Shown in pieces: positions 1-5,078 of a stretch of 5,078 bases of DNA. The stretch's first letter is position 1; each line of letters starts with the position of its first letter. The stretch covers positions 1 through 5,078 of the forward strand of contig JASLDK010000070.1 of NCBI GenBank assembly GCA_030145945.1, written 5' to 3'. The position numbers were made by a program, and so were the translations under genes. Origin of the DNA: Nocardioides sp. Its GTDB lineage: Bacteria > Actinomycetota > Actinomycetes > Propionibacteriales > Nocardioidaceae. The notes under the pieces were generated by a model that saw only the letters and a program-made list of their open reading frames with translations, did no database searches and had not been told where the DNA came from.

Positions 1-788
1 AACCGGTCGTCTCCGGTGACCTGTTCGTCAACGGAACGGTCACGGCGACCGCCGGAGCGTGGACCCCCACCCCCGCAGAGAACCGGTGGCGTTGGTTCGC
101 CGACGGCGTACGGATCGCCAATCTCACCGATCCGACGCTGCCGATCACACCCGACCTGCTGGGCAAGACCATCAGCATGCGGGTGACCGCGCGTCAGGAC
201 GGCCTGACCACGGTGGTCTCTCCGTTCTACGACGTCGGGCAGGTCCTCAACGGCGCGATCGCACCGCTGACCCCGTCCACCGTCACCGGCACGCCAGCGC
301 TCGGGCAGGTCCTCACCGCCGTGCCCGGGACGTTCGACCAGTCGGACGCTGCGGTGACCTATCAGTGGCTGCGAGCCGGTACGCCGATCCAGGGCGCCAC
401 CGCCCCGACGTACCAGCTCGTCGCCGAGGACGTCGGCATGCCGGTCACCGTGCAGGTCACGGCGGCGAAGTCGCAGTACCAGAGTCGCGTCGACGCGGTC
501 GGTGCCAACACCCCCGTGACCAGTCCGGCCACCGTGGCCCTGACGACGCGCTCCGCCAAGCGGAAGGCGGTCGTCAAGGTCACGGTGACCGCGGCCGGCG
601 TCGTACCGGTCACCGGCAAGGTGCTGGTCCGGATCGGATCCTGGAAGCGCGAGGTGCGTCTGGTCGATGGCAGAGCCGTCGTCAAGGTGCGGATGCCCGC
701 TGGCACCAAGGCCGTGCGGGTGCGCTACCTCGGCTCGACCGTCGTGCCATCCGCGCCCAAGGTCACGGGCAGCGTCAGGGTCCGCTGA
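1..788 (+). CDS. Ig-like repeat surface/secreted protein, C-terminal part (5' end outside window)
   Basis: The reading frame is open from base 3 to the TGA at 786-788, giving 261 residues. The true start lies upstream, so the ATG at 177 is only an internal methionine. Two beta-rich repeats are visible, each with a G-[AT]-[WF] turn and a core tryptophan (WRWFADG, then YQWLRAG), followed by a different terminal domain of about 88 residues rich in V/T/K/R. Repeats of this style (TxTGTPxLGQxLTA ... YQWLRxGxxIxGAT) are common in large exported actinobacterial proteins, where they act as Ig-like spacers or adhesive stalks. No catalytic motif, LPXTG sorting signal or C-terminal membrane helix is present, and the protein simply ends VTGSVRVR. 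It may therefore be secreted or held to the cell by its missing N-terminal part. The function of the whole protein cannot be judged from this fragment. The frame and the repeat nature are secure; the surface location is inferred. Confidence 0.82.
   Translation, partial: PVVSGDLFVNGTVTATAGAWTPTPAENRWRWFADGVRIANLTDPTLPITPDLLGKTISMRVTARQDGLTTVVSPFYDVGQVLNGAIAPLTPSTVTGTPALGQVLTAVPGTFDQSDAAVTYQWLRAGTPIQGATAPTYQLVAEDVGMPVTVQVTAAKSQYQSRVDAVGANTPVTSPATVALTTRSAKRKAVVKVTVTAAGVVPVTGKVLVRIGSWKREVRLVDGRAVVKVRMPAGTKAVRVRYLGSTVVPSAPKVTGSVRVR
3..521 (+). repeat. Two tandem Ig-like protein repeats, 91-codon period
   Basis: Unit 1 (3-272, probably missing its first codon) and unit 2 (273-521) align without gaps around the core. 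The G-A-W turn at 54-62 matches G-T-F at 327-335, and the core Trp codon at 93 matches the one at 366. Both offsets are 273 bases, or 91 codons. Protein identity between the units is modest, and I see no long exact DNA repeat, so this is an old, diverged duplication. More units probably lie upstream. Confidence 0.7.
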
Positions 789-791
789 CCC
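778..791 (+). other. Short hairpin over the stop codon of the Ig-like gene
   Basis: GGGTC (778-782) and GACCC (787-791) form a perfect 5-bp stem with a CGCT loop. The TGA stop (786-788) lies in the loop and the 3' arm. No T-run follows, so it is not a standard intrinsic terminator. In GC-rich DNA a 5-bp stem can easily arise by chance. It is noted only because it sits exactly at the gene end. Confidence 0.2.
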
Positions 792-823
792 AGCACGCCA
801 TCGACGAATCCAGGGGAGCGGGA

Positions 824-862
824 ATGCTGACGCGGGCCAGGAGGTTGCCGGAACATGGCTGA
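824..862 (+). promoter_or_regulatory. Candidate 12-codon leader ORF overlapping the next gene's start
   Basis: ATG at 824 follows AGGGGAG (812-818) with a 5-nt spacer, a good Shine-Dalgarno arrangement. It opens a 12-residue frame, MLTRARRLPEHG, that ends at TGA 860-862. That is just past the ATG (855) of the oxidoreductase gene, in another frame. Codons 6 and 7 are tandem AGG AGG arginine codons, and the same bases form the AGGAGG ribosome site of the downstream gene. Translation of the leader would therefore cover or uncover that site. This is seen in sequence only; expression is unproven. Confidence 0.22.
839..844 (+). promoter_or_regulatory. Ribosome binding site AGGAGG for the Rv2466c-like gene
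   Basis: This is a perfect AGGAGG with a 10-nt spacer to the ATG at 855, slightly longer than ideal. It supports that start. The stop at 828-830 in the same frame, with no ATG, GTG or TTG between it and 855, rules out a longer protein. Confidence 0.65.
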
Positions 863-1502
863 CTCCTCCGCGCCCGCGTCGGCGCTCGACCGCGCAGACT
901 TCTGGTTCGACCCGCTGTGCCCCTTCGCCTGGATCACGTCACGCTGGATCCTCGAGGTCGAGCAGGTTCGTGACATCGAGGTCCACTGGCACGTGATGTC
1001 ACTGGCCTTCCTCAACAAGGACCGCGACCTGCCCGAGGAGTACCGGACCCTGCTCGCCCCCGCCTGGGGTCCGGTTCGGGTGCTGATCGCCGCGCAGCAG
1101 CGGCACGGCGACCAGGTGCTCCGCCCGCTCTACGACGCCTTCGGCAAGCGGATCCACCTCGAGGGCCGCAAGCTGCACGAGCAGCCCGACGACGGACTCG
1201 GCCTGATCGCCGAGGTCCTCGCCGAGGTCGGCCTGGAGGCCGAGCTGGTCGAAGCAGCCACCGACACGTCCTACGACGACGCCGTCGCGCGTTCGCACCA
1301 CGAGGGCATGGACGCGGTCGGCGACGACGTCGGAACGCCCACCATCCACGTCAACGGCGCAGCCTTCTTCGGTCCTGTTCTCACCAGCATCCCGCGTGGC
1401 GACGACGCCGGACGGCTGTGGGACGGCGTCGTCGCCGTCGCGTCCTTCCCGAACTTCTTCGAGCTCAAGCGGTCGCGCACCGGAGACCTCGACTTCTCCT
1501 GA
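855..1502 (+). CDS. Rv2466c-like DsbA-family oxidoreductase (mycothiol-dependent type), single-cysteine variant
   Basis: This 215-residue protein has the DsbA/thioredoxin-like fold. The N-terminal FWFDPLCPFAWITSRWI (16-32) contains the active-site cysteine C22, and GTPTIHVNGAAFFGPVL (160-176) carries the expected cis-proline P162 facing it. The helical insert lies between. WHVMSLAFLN, AWGPVRV, SHHEGMDAVG and FFELKR are hallmarks I recall from Mycobacterium tuberculosis Rv2466c, a cytosolic enzyme that works with mycothiol/mycoredoxin and activates a nitro-type prodrug. Length matches that family and there is no signal peptide, so a cytosolic role is likely. The oddity is that Rv2466c, as I recall it, has CPWC, whereas here the second cysteine is A25 and C22 is the only cysteine in the protein. 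That points to a monothiol mechanism or another activity. The natural substrate is unknown. It follows the Ig-like gene by 66 bp, and I see no TANNNT promoter box in that gap. Confidence 0.88.
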   Translation: MADSSAPASALDRADFWFDPLCPFAWITSRWILEVEQVRDIEVHWHVMSLAFLNKDRDLPEEYRTLLAPAWGPVRVLIAAQQRHGDQVLRPLYDAFGKRIHLEGRKLHEQPDDGLGLIAEVLAEVGLEAELVEAATDTSYDDAVARSHHEGMDAVGDDVGTPTIHVNGAAFFGPVLTSIPRGDDAGRLWDGVVAVASFPNFFELKRSRTGDLDFS

Positions 1503-1587
1503 GCTTCGCCTGGTCGACCTCGCGATCTGCTGACACGCGGGGCCAGACCCGACACGGACCGCGTCCGATGACGCATGCTCGGGAGTC
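1503..1587. other. 85-bp intergenic gap before the amidase gene
   Basis: The gap has no TA dinucleotide, hence no TANNNT -10 box. CTGACA at 1530-1535 resembles a -35 element (5 of 6 to TTGACA) but has no partner at 16-19 nt. CGGAC (1555-1559) and GTCCG (1563-1567) can form a 5-bp stem with a CGC loop, without a T-run. GGGAG (1581-1585) is the only Shine-Dalgarno-like run before the amidase ATG and lies just 2 nt from it. Confidence 0.3.
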
Positions 1588-2844
1588 ATGAACATCTCGG
1601 AACCGTCCCTGCGCCGTCGCGACCTCGCCACGATCGGAGCCGCCGTCGCGGTCCTGCCGCTGGTCGGGCTCACCTCGAGCCCGGCCGCGGCGGCGAGCGC
1701 GGCGGCGAGCGCGGGCACGTCTCCAGCGCCCGGCGTGCAGGGCCGAGGTCGACTGCGGCTGCATCCGGACGGCGACGGCATCGGGTCATCGCGTGACGTC
1801 ATGCTGAGCCCCGATCCGAACCTCGCCGCACGTGGGGGAGTGCTGCGCACCGCCGAGCAGACCACCGACAGGTTCGCGCTCCTCGGCGTCACCTGGGCAG
1901 CGGGTGCCGGAGCAGATCCCGGCCGAGTCCGGGTCCGGGTGCGCGGAGTCGATGGCGTGTGGAGCCACTGGCGCGCGCTGTCCACGCTCCGCGACCTTCC
2001 TGATCACGGTACGCCGGAGGCCCGGCGTACCCGATCGGGCACGGCGCCGCTCTGGGTCGGCGACAGCGACGGCGTCCAGGTCGAGGTCACCGGCGGCGTC
2101 CAGCGACCGGTGCTGACCCTGATCGATCCCGGCGAGGTCGGGCGCGACCCCGCCACGGACGACGCCGTTGCCGGCCGCAGCACCGCGCGGCCCAAACGCC
2201 GCCGGTCGCTGCGCCCCAGGATCCGCAGTCGCCGCGCCTGGCATGCCAACCCGCGGCTCGCGACCGGCAGGCCCAAGCGGGTCAGGACCGTCGAGCAGAT
2301 CCATGTGCACCACACCGCGACGGGCAACGACTACCGCAAGCGCGACGTGCCGCGGATCCTGCGGGCGATCTACCGCTATCACACGAAGACGCTCGGCTGG
2401 TCCGACATCGGCTACAACTACCTCGTCGACCGGTTCGGTCGGATCTGGGCGGGCCGTCGTGGAGCCGACGGTGACCGCGACACTCTCGGTGCCCACACTC
2501 TCGGCTTCAACCACACCTCCGTGGGGATCGCCGTGCTCGGCGACTTCCAGGAGGTCGCGCCCACCGGGAAGGTCCTGTCCGGCGTTGCGAAGGTCGCCGC
2601 CTGGAAGCTGAGGAAGTACCACCGCGACCCGCTTGCGACCACGGCGGTGAAGTCCCACGGCAGCGACCTCTATCCGTTGGGCACCTGGGTCGAACTGCCC
2701 GTCATCGACGGGCACCGCGACACCAATGACACCGAGTGCCCGGGCCAGCTCCTCTACGACTTCCTGCCGGACATCCGACTCCGCACGGCGCGACGGATCA
2801 AGAAGTCCCGCCGCAAGCCGAAGCGGCCCGTCCAGCGCCACTGA
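1588..2844 (+). CDS. Tat-exported N-acetylmuramoyl-L-alanine amidase, PGRP/Amidase_2 family
   Basis: This enzyme should cut the bond between MurNAc and L-alanine in peptidoglycan, outside the membrane. Residues 9-14 (RRRDLA), a hydrophobic stretch 16-29 and an Ala-rich cleavage zone at about 32-42 form a Tat-like signal peptide. Residues about 85-182 are a beta-rich module (VDGVWSHWRAL, PLWVGDSDGVQVEV) seen beside amidase domains in actinomycetes. A basic linker (about 201-216) leads to the catalytic domain, which runs from about 210 to 395. Zinc ligands are H241 in HHTAT, H376 in GHRD and C384 in ECPG. Y276 in IGYNYLVD and T382 match the catalytic Tyr and the PGRP-type Thr (Lys in T7 lysozyme). 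The tail is strongly basic (RRIKKSRRKPKR). C384 is the only cysteine, so no disulfide is possible. ATG 1588 is the first start after the in-frame stop at 1531, but its GGGAG is only 2 nt upstream. Wall remodelling is the likely role; an antibacterial or autolytic role is possible. Confidence 0.9.
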   Translation: MNISEPSLRRRDLATIGAAVAVLPLVGLTSSPAAAASAAASAGTSPAPGVQGRGRLRLHPDGDGIGSSRDVMLSPDPNLAARGGVLRTAEQTTDRFALLGVTWAAGAGADPGRVRVRVRGVDGVWSHWRALSTLRDLPDHGTPEARRTRSGTAPLWVGDSDGVQVEVTGGVQRPVLTLIDPGEVGRDPATDDAVAGRSTARPKRRRSLRPRIRSRRAWHANPRLATGRPKRVRTVEQIHVHHTATGNDYRKRDVPRILRAIYRYHTKTLGWSDIGYNYLVDRFGRIWAGRRGADGDRDTLGAHTLGFNHTSVGIAVLGDFQEVAPTGKVLSGVAKVAAWKLRKYHRDPLATTAVKSHGSDLYPLGTWVELPVIDGHRDTNDTECPGQLLYDFLPDIRLRTARRIKKSRRKPKRPVQRH

Positions 2845-2846
2845 TG
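2842..2846 (+). promoter_or_regulatory. TGATG stop/start overlap between amidase and metG frame
   Basis: The amidase TGA (2842-2844) shares its A with an ATG (2844-2846) that is in frame with metG and would add 12 residues (MESGRGDPRIQG). TGATG overlaps often mark translational coupling. No Shine-Dalgarno precedes it, and the family N-terminus argues for the later ATG at 2880, so this is an alternative start and not the preferred one. Confidence 0.3.
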
Positions 2847-2866
2847 GAGTCAGGCCGGGGCGACCC

Positions 2867-2872
2867 TAGGAT
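2867..2872 (+). promoter_or_regulatory. Candidate -10 box TAGGAT for leaderless metG transcript
   Basis: TAGGAT fits TANNNT and ends 7 nt before the ATG at 2880, the spacing expected if transcription starts at the A of the start codon. Leaderless mRNAs of this kind are common in actinobacteria. A weak -35-like TGGAGT lies at 2845-2850 with a 16-nt spacer. The same bases include AGGA (2868-2871), which could instead serve as a weak Shine-Dalgarno with 8-nt spacing. Sequence alone cannot tell which reading is right. Confidence 0.35.
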
Positions 2873-2879
2873 TCAGGGC

Positions 2880-4679
2880 ATGACGCATGTCCTCTCCGCT
2901 GTCGCCTGGCCCTATGCGAACGGCCCCCGACACATCGGCCACGTCGCCGGTTTCGGTGTCCCGTCCGACGTCTTCAGCCGATACCAGCGGATGACGGGCA
3001 ATGACGTGCTGATGGTGTCCGGCTCCGACGAGCACGGCACGCCGATCCTGATCGCCGCCGACGAGGCCGGCATGACGCCGCAACAGCTCGCGGACAAGAA
3101 CCACGGACTGATCGTTCAGGACCTGGTGGGGCTCGGCATCACCTACGACCTCTACACCCGCACCACGACGCGCAACCACCACGCCGTCGTCCAGGAGCTC
3201 TTCCTCGGGGTCCACGAGAACGGCTACTTCGTCGAGCAGACGACGTACGGCGCGATCTCGCCCTCGACCGGACGGACCCTGCCGGACCGCTACATCGAGG
3301 GCACCTGCCCGATCTGTGGGTACGACGGCGCGCGGGGCGACCAGTGCGACAACTGCGGCAACCAGCTGGACCCGCACGACCTCAAGAACCCGCGCTCGAA
3401 GATCAACGGCGAGACGCCGGAGTTCATCGAGACGCAGCACTTCTTCCTCGACCTGCCGGCGCTCGCAGACGCCCTGCAGGAGTGGCTCGACGAGCGCGAG
3501 GCGACCGGGCTGTGGCGGCCCAACGTGATCCGGTTCTCCAAGAACATCCTCGAGGAGATCCGTCCACGGGCGATGACCCGCGACATCGACTGGGGCATCG
3601 CGGTGCCGTTGGAGGGTTGGCGGGACAACCCGACCAAGAAGCTCTACGTCTGGTTCGACGCGGTCATCGGCTATCTGTCGGCGTCGATCGAATGGGCCCG
3701 CCGCACGGGCCAGCCTGATGCTTGGCGCGCCTGGTGGAACGACGCCGCGTCAACGGGGGCGCTGTCCTACTACTTCATGGGCAAGGACAACATCACCTTC
3801 CACTCGCAGATCTGGCCGGCCGAGTTGCTCGCCTATGCGGGCAAGGGCGACAAGGGCGGCTCGGCCCGCGAGCTGGGTGAGCTCAATCTGCCCACCGAGG
3901 TCGTCTCGAGCGAGTTCTTGACGATGGAGGGCAAGAAGTTCTCCTCGTCCAAGAAGGTCGTCATCTACGTCCACGACCTGCTGGCGCGCTACCAGCCCGA
4001 CGCCTTCCGCTACTTCGTGGCCGCCGCCGGCCCCGAGAGCCAGGACTCCGACTTCACGTGGGCGGAGTTCGTCCGGCGTACCAACGACGAACTGGTCGCC
4101 GGCTGGGGCAACCTGGTCAACCGCACCGCCAACCTGATCGCCAAGAACTTCGGCGAGATCCCCGCCTGCGGTGCGTTGACCGCGGAGGACGAGGCCGTCC
4201 TCGCGACCACCGAGGCCGCCTTCGGCGTCGTGGGCGACCTGATCGGCCGGCACCGCCAGAAGCAGGCGATCGGCGAGGCGATGCGGGCCGTCGCGGACGT
4301 CAACAAGTACGTCTCCGACACCGAGCCGTGGAAGATCAAGGAGGACCCGCAGCGTCTCGGCACCGTCCTGCACGTGATGGCGCAGTGCGTCGCCGACCTC
4401 AACCTGGTGCTCAGCCCGTTCCTGCCGTTCTCCGCCAACGCCGTCGACCAGGCCTTCGGCGGCGAGGGCCGGATCGCCCCCATGCCGCGCATCGAGGAGG
4501 TCGCCGACCTCGACGATGCGTCGCGTTGCTACCCCATCATCACGGGCGACTACACCGGCTTCCCGTCCTGGCAGCGTCACGCCATCGAGGTCGGTCGAGC
4601 CGTCGCCAAGCCCACGCCGGTCTTCGTCAAGCTGGACACGACGATCATCGACGAGGAACTCGAGCGGTTGAACAGCTGA
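2880..4679 (+). CDS. metG: Methionyl-tRNA synthetase (methionine--tRNA ligase)
   Basis: This cytosolic class I synthetase (599 aa) charges tRNA-Met and initiator tRNA with methionine using ATP. The Rossmann fold begins at once, with AVAWPYANGPRHIGHVAG carrying the HIGH motif at 18-21, then SGSDEHGTP (48-55). The connective insert has one CxxC-x9-CxxC zinc knuckle (C143, C146, C156, C159). KFSSSK at 353-358 is the KMSKS loop. The helical anticodon-binding domain follows, with N411/N414 and EPW (482-484), the latter matching the anticodon-stacking Trp region. The protein stops at about 599 residues, without the C-terminal EMAPII/Trbp111-like dimerisation domain of E. coli MetG, so it is probably a monomer. 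ATG 2880 was chosen because MTHVLSAVAWPYANG matches family N-termini; an in-frame ATG at 2844 would add 12 unconserved residues. The gene sits 35 bp after the amidase. There is no room for a T-box or SAM riboswitch unless it lies inside the upstream gene. Confidence 0.97.
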   Translation: MTHVLSAVAWPYANGPRHIGHVAGFGVPSDVFSRYQRMTGNDVLMVSGSDEHGTPILIAADEAGMTPQQLADKNHGLIVQDLVGLGITYDLYTRTTTRNHHAVVQELFLGVHENGYFVEQTTYGAISPSTGRTLPDRYIEGTCPICGYDGARGDQCDNCGNQLDPHDLKNPRSKINGETPEFIETQHFFLDLPALADALQEWLDEREATGLWRPNVIRFSKNILEEIRPRAMTRDIDWGIAVPLEGWRDNPTKKLYVWFDAVIGYLSASIEWARRTGQPDAWRAWWNDAASTGALSYYFMGKDNITFHSQIWPAELLAYAGKGDKGGSARELGELNLPTEVVSSEFLTMEGKKFSSSKKVVIYVHDLLARYQPDAFRYFVAAAGPESQDSDFTWAEFVRRTNDELVAGWGNLVNRTANLIAKNFGEIPACGALTAEDEAVLATTEAAFGVVGDLIGRHRQKQAIGEAMRAVADVNKYVSDTEPWKIKEDPQRLGTVLHVMAQCVADLNLVLSPFLPFSANAVDQAFGGEGRIAPMPRIEEVADLDDASRCYPIITGDYTGFPSWQRHAIEVGRAVAKPTPVFVKLDTTIIDEELERLNS

Positions 4680-4683
4680 CATG
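4677..4683 (+). promoter_or_regulatory. TGA-C-ATG junction coupling metG to the hydrolase
   Basis: The metG stop (4677-4679) is 1 nt from the hydrolase ATG (4681-4683). The nearest purine-rich run, GAGGAA at 4653-4658, is 22 nt upstream, too far to act as a Shine-Dalgarno. Translation of the hydrolase therefore probably depends on ribosomes finishing metG and reinitiating, so the two are most likely one transcript. Confidence 0.5.
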
Positions 4684-5078
4684 GCCCTGCACCCCCAGGC
4701 TCGCAAGGCGATCGCGTACGACGCCGACTCGGTGTCGGTGACTGATCCCGCCCACGACATCGCGGCCGAGCGAGAGTCGGCCCGAACGGCCGCGGCCGGT
4801 CAGGCAGGGCCGGAGGTCGCCGAGGTGCGCGACGTCCTCGCCAACGGGGTGCCCGCGCGCCTCTACCTCCCCGAGGGGTACGACGCCGTGGTGCTGCACG
4901 CGCACGGCGGCGGGTTCGTCTTCAACGACGTCGACGTCCACGACGCAGCCGTGCGCCGGTTCGCGAACATCAGCGGGATGGCGGTGCTCAGCGTCGACTA
5001 CCGCCGACCACCCGAGCATCGCTTCCCGGCGGCGCCGGACGACATGACCGCGGCCCTTGCCTGGCTGGGCGAGCAGCC
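4681..5078 (+). CDS. Alpha/beta hydrolase, HSL (alpha/beta hydrolase-3) family esterase, N-terminal part
   Basis: The frame is open from ATG 4681 to the window end (132 codons plus 2 bases), so the C-terminal half is missing. MALHPQA at the N-terminus followed by a helical cap region is typical of this family and supports the start. The strand VVLHAHGGGFVF carries the HGGG oxyanion-hole motif (75-78), and YRRPPEHRFPAAPDD (107-121) is the conserved segment after the next core strand. These features place it among acetyl-esterase or hormone-sensitive-lipase-like enzymes, which hydrolyse short acyl esters. The nucleophile motif GDSAG and the Asp and His of the triad would lie beyond the window and cannot be checked. 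N82 stands where many relatives have Gly after HGGGxxx. No signal peptide is present, so it is probably cytosolic. The substrate is unknown. Its 1-nt spacing from metG indicates co-transcription, but there is no clear functional link. Confidence 0.88.
   Translation, partial: MALHPQARKAIAYDADSVSVTDPAHDIAAERESARTAAAGQAGPEVAEVRDVLANGVPARLYLPEGYDAVVLHAHGGGFVFNDVDVHDAAVRRFANISGMAVLSVDYRRPPEHRFPAAPDDMTAALAWLGEQ

Noticed and set aside
59..862. 267-codon + strand ORF in another frame over the Ig-like gene
   Set aside because: Its translation is Arg/His/Ala/Gly-rich shadow sequence. The frame starting at base 3 shows real Ig-like repeats. Only its last 12 codons (824-862) were kept, as a candidate leader.
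1555..1567. CGGAC-CGC-GTCCG hairpin as a terminator after the oxidoreductase gene
   Set aside because: The stem is only 5 bp with a 3-nt loop and no T-run, well within chance for this base composition.
999..1985. Long minus-strand ORF of 328 codons opposite the oxidoreductase and amidase genes
   Set aside because: It is a GC-rich shadow of the two + strand genes. The translation is low-complexity (R/P/A/V/G/D), matches no domain I recognise, and crosses an intergenic gap without any family motif.
1786..2841. 351-codon minus-strand ORF opposite the amidase
   Set aside because: The + strand encodes intact zinc ligands and a signal peptide, while the minus-strand translation is shadow-like with no domain.
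2736..2879. 48-residue N-terminal extension of metG from an ATG inside the amidase gene
   Set aside because: The extension is Pro/Ala-rich out-of-frame amidase sequence. MetRS proteins of this type begin a few residues before AVAWPYANG, which fits ATG 2880.
2845..2879. Possible riboswitch or T-box before metG
   Set aside because: Only 35 bases separate the genes. I see no T-box core or SAM-type structure, and none could fit without using amidase coding sequence.
1568..2889. ATGACGCATG present twice, at 1568-1577 and at the metG start 2880-2889
   Set aside because: About a dozen 10-mer matches are expected by chance among all pairs in 5 kb, and the flanks differ.
3750..4760. 336-codon minus-strand ORF opposite metG
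   Set aside because: It overlaps the conserved MetRS coding frame throughout. Its composition is the usual antisense product of high-GC codons (V/D/G/L/R-rich), with no recognisable motif.

Overview
The window is ordinary chromosomal DNA of a high-GC actinomycete. Three things suggest this: strongly G/C-biased third codon positions, a mycothiol-type Rv2466c-like oxidoreductase, and a MetRS of the actinobacterial tetracysteine kind. The overall style (Ig-like repeat surface protein, PGRP-type amidase with a WSxW-containing N-terminal module, HSL-family esterase) would suit Nocardioidaceae, but that is an inference from remembered relatives and not a measured match. All five genes lie on the + strand and are closely packed. 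No rRNA, tRNA, CRISPR array, transposase, integrase or phage gene is visible.

Layout. (1) Bases 1-788 hold the C-terminal 261 residues of a large secreted or surface protein: two tandem Ig-like repeats with an exact 91-codon spacing, then a different terminal beta-rich domain. (2) Bases 855-1502 encode a 215-residue DsbA/thioredoxin-fold protein of the Rv2466c family. Its active site reads CPFA instead of CPWC, so it has a single cysteine. (3) Bases 1588-2844 encode a 418-residue Tat-type exported N-acetylmuramoyl-L-alanine amidase of the PGRP/Amidase_2 fold, with zinc ligands intact. (4) Bases 2880-4679 encode methionyl-tRNA synthetase (metG, 599 aa). (5) Bases 4681-5078 hold the first 132 residues of an alpha/beta hydrolase of the hormone-sensitive-lipase type, cut by the window end.

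The genes do not form one obvious pathway. They cover cell surface and envelope (1, 3), redox or mycothiol chemistry (2), translation (4) and ester hydrolysis (5). The junctions are the most interesting part. The amidase stop overlaps an in-frame ATG upstream of metG (TGATG). The likely metG start has a TAGGAT box 7 nt upstream, as in a leaderless promoter. The hydrolase starts 1 nt after the metG stop without a usable Shine-Dalgarno. Gaps between genes are 66, 85, 35 and 1 bp, so no stretch over 300 bases lacks a gene. I did not find a convincing new multi-gene system here. The best leads are the single-cysteine oxidoreductase and the translation-start arrangements.
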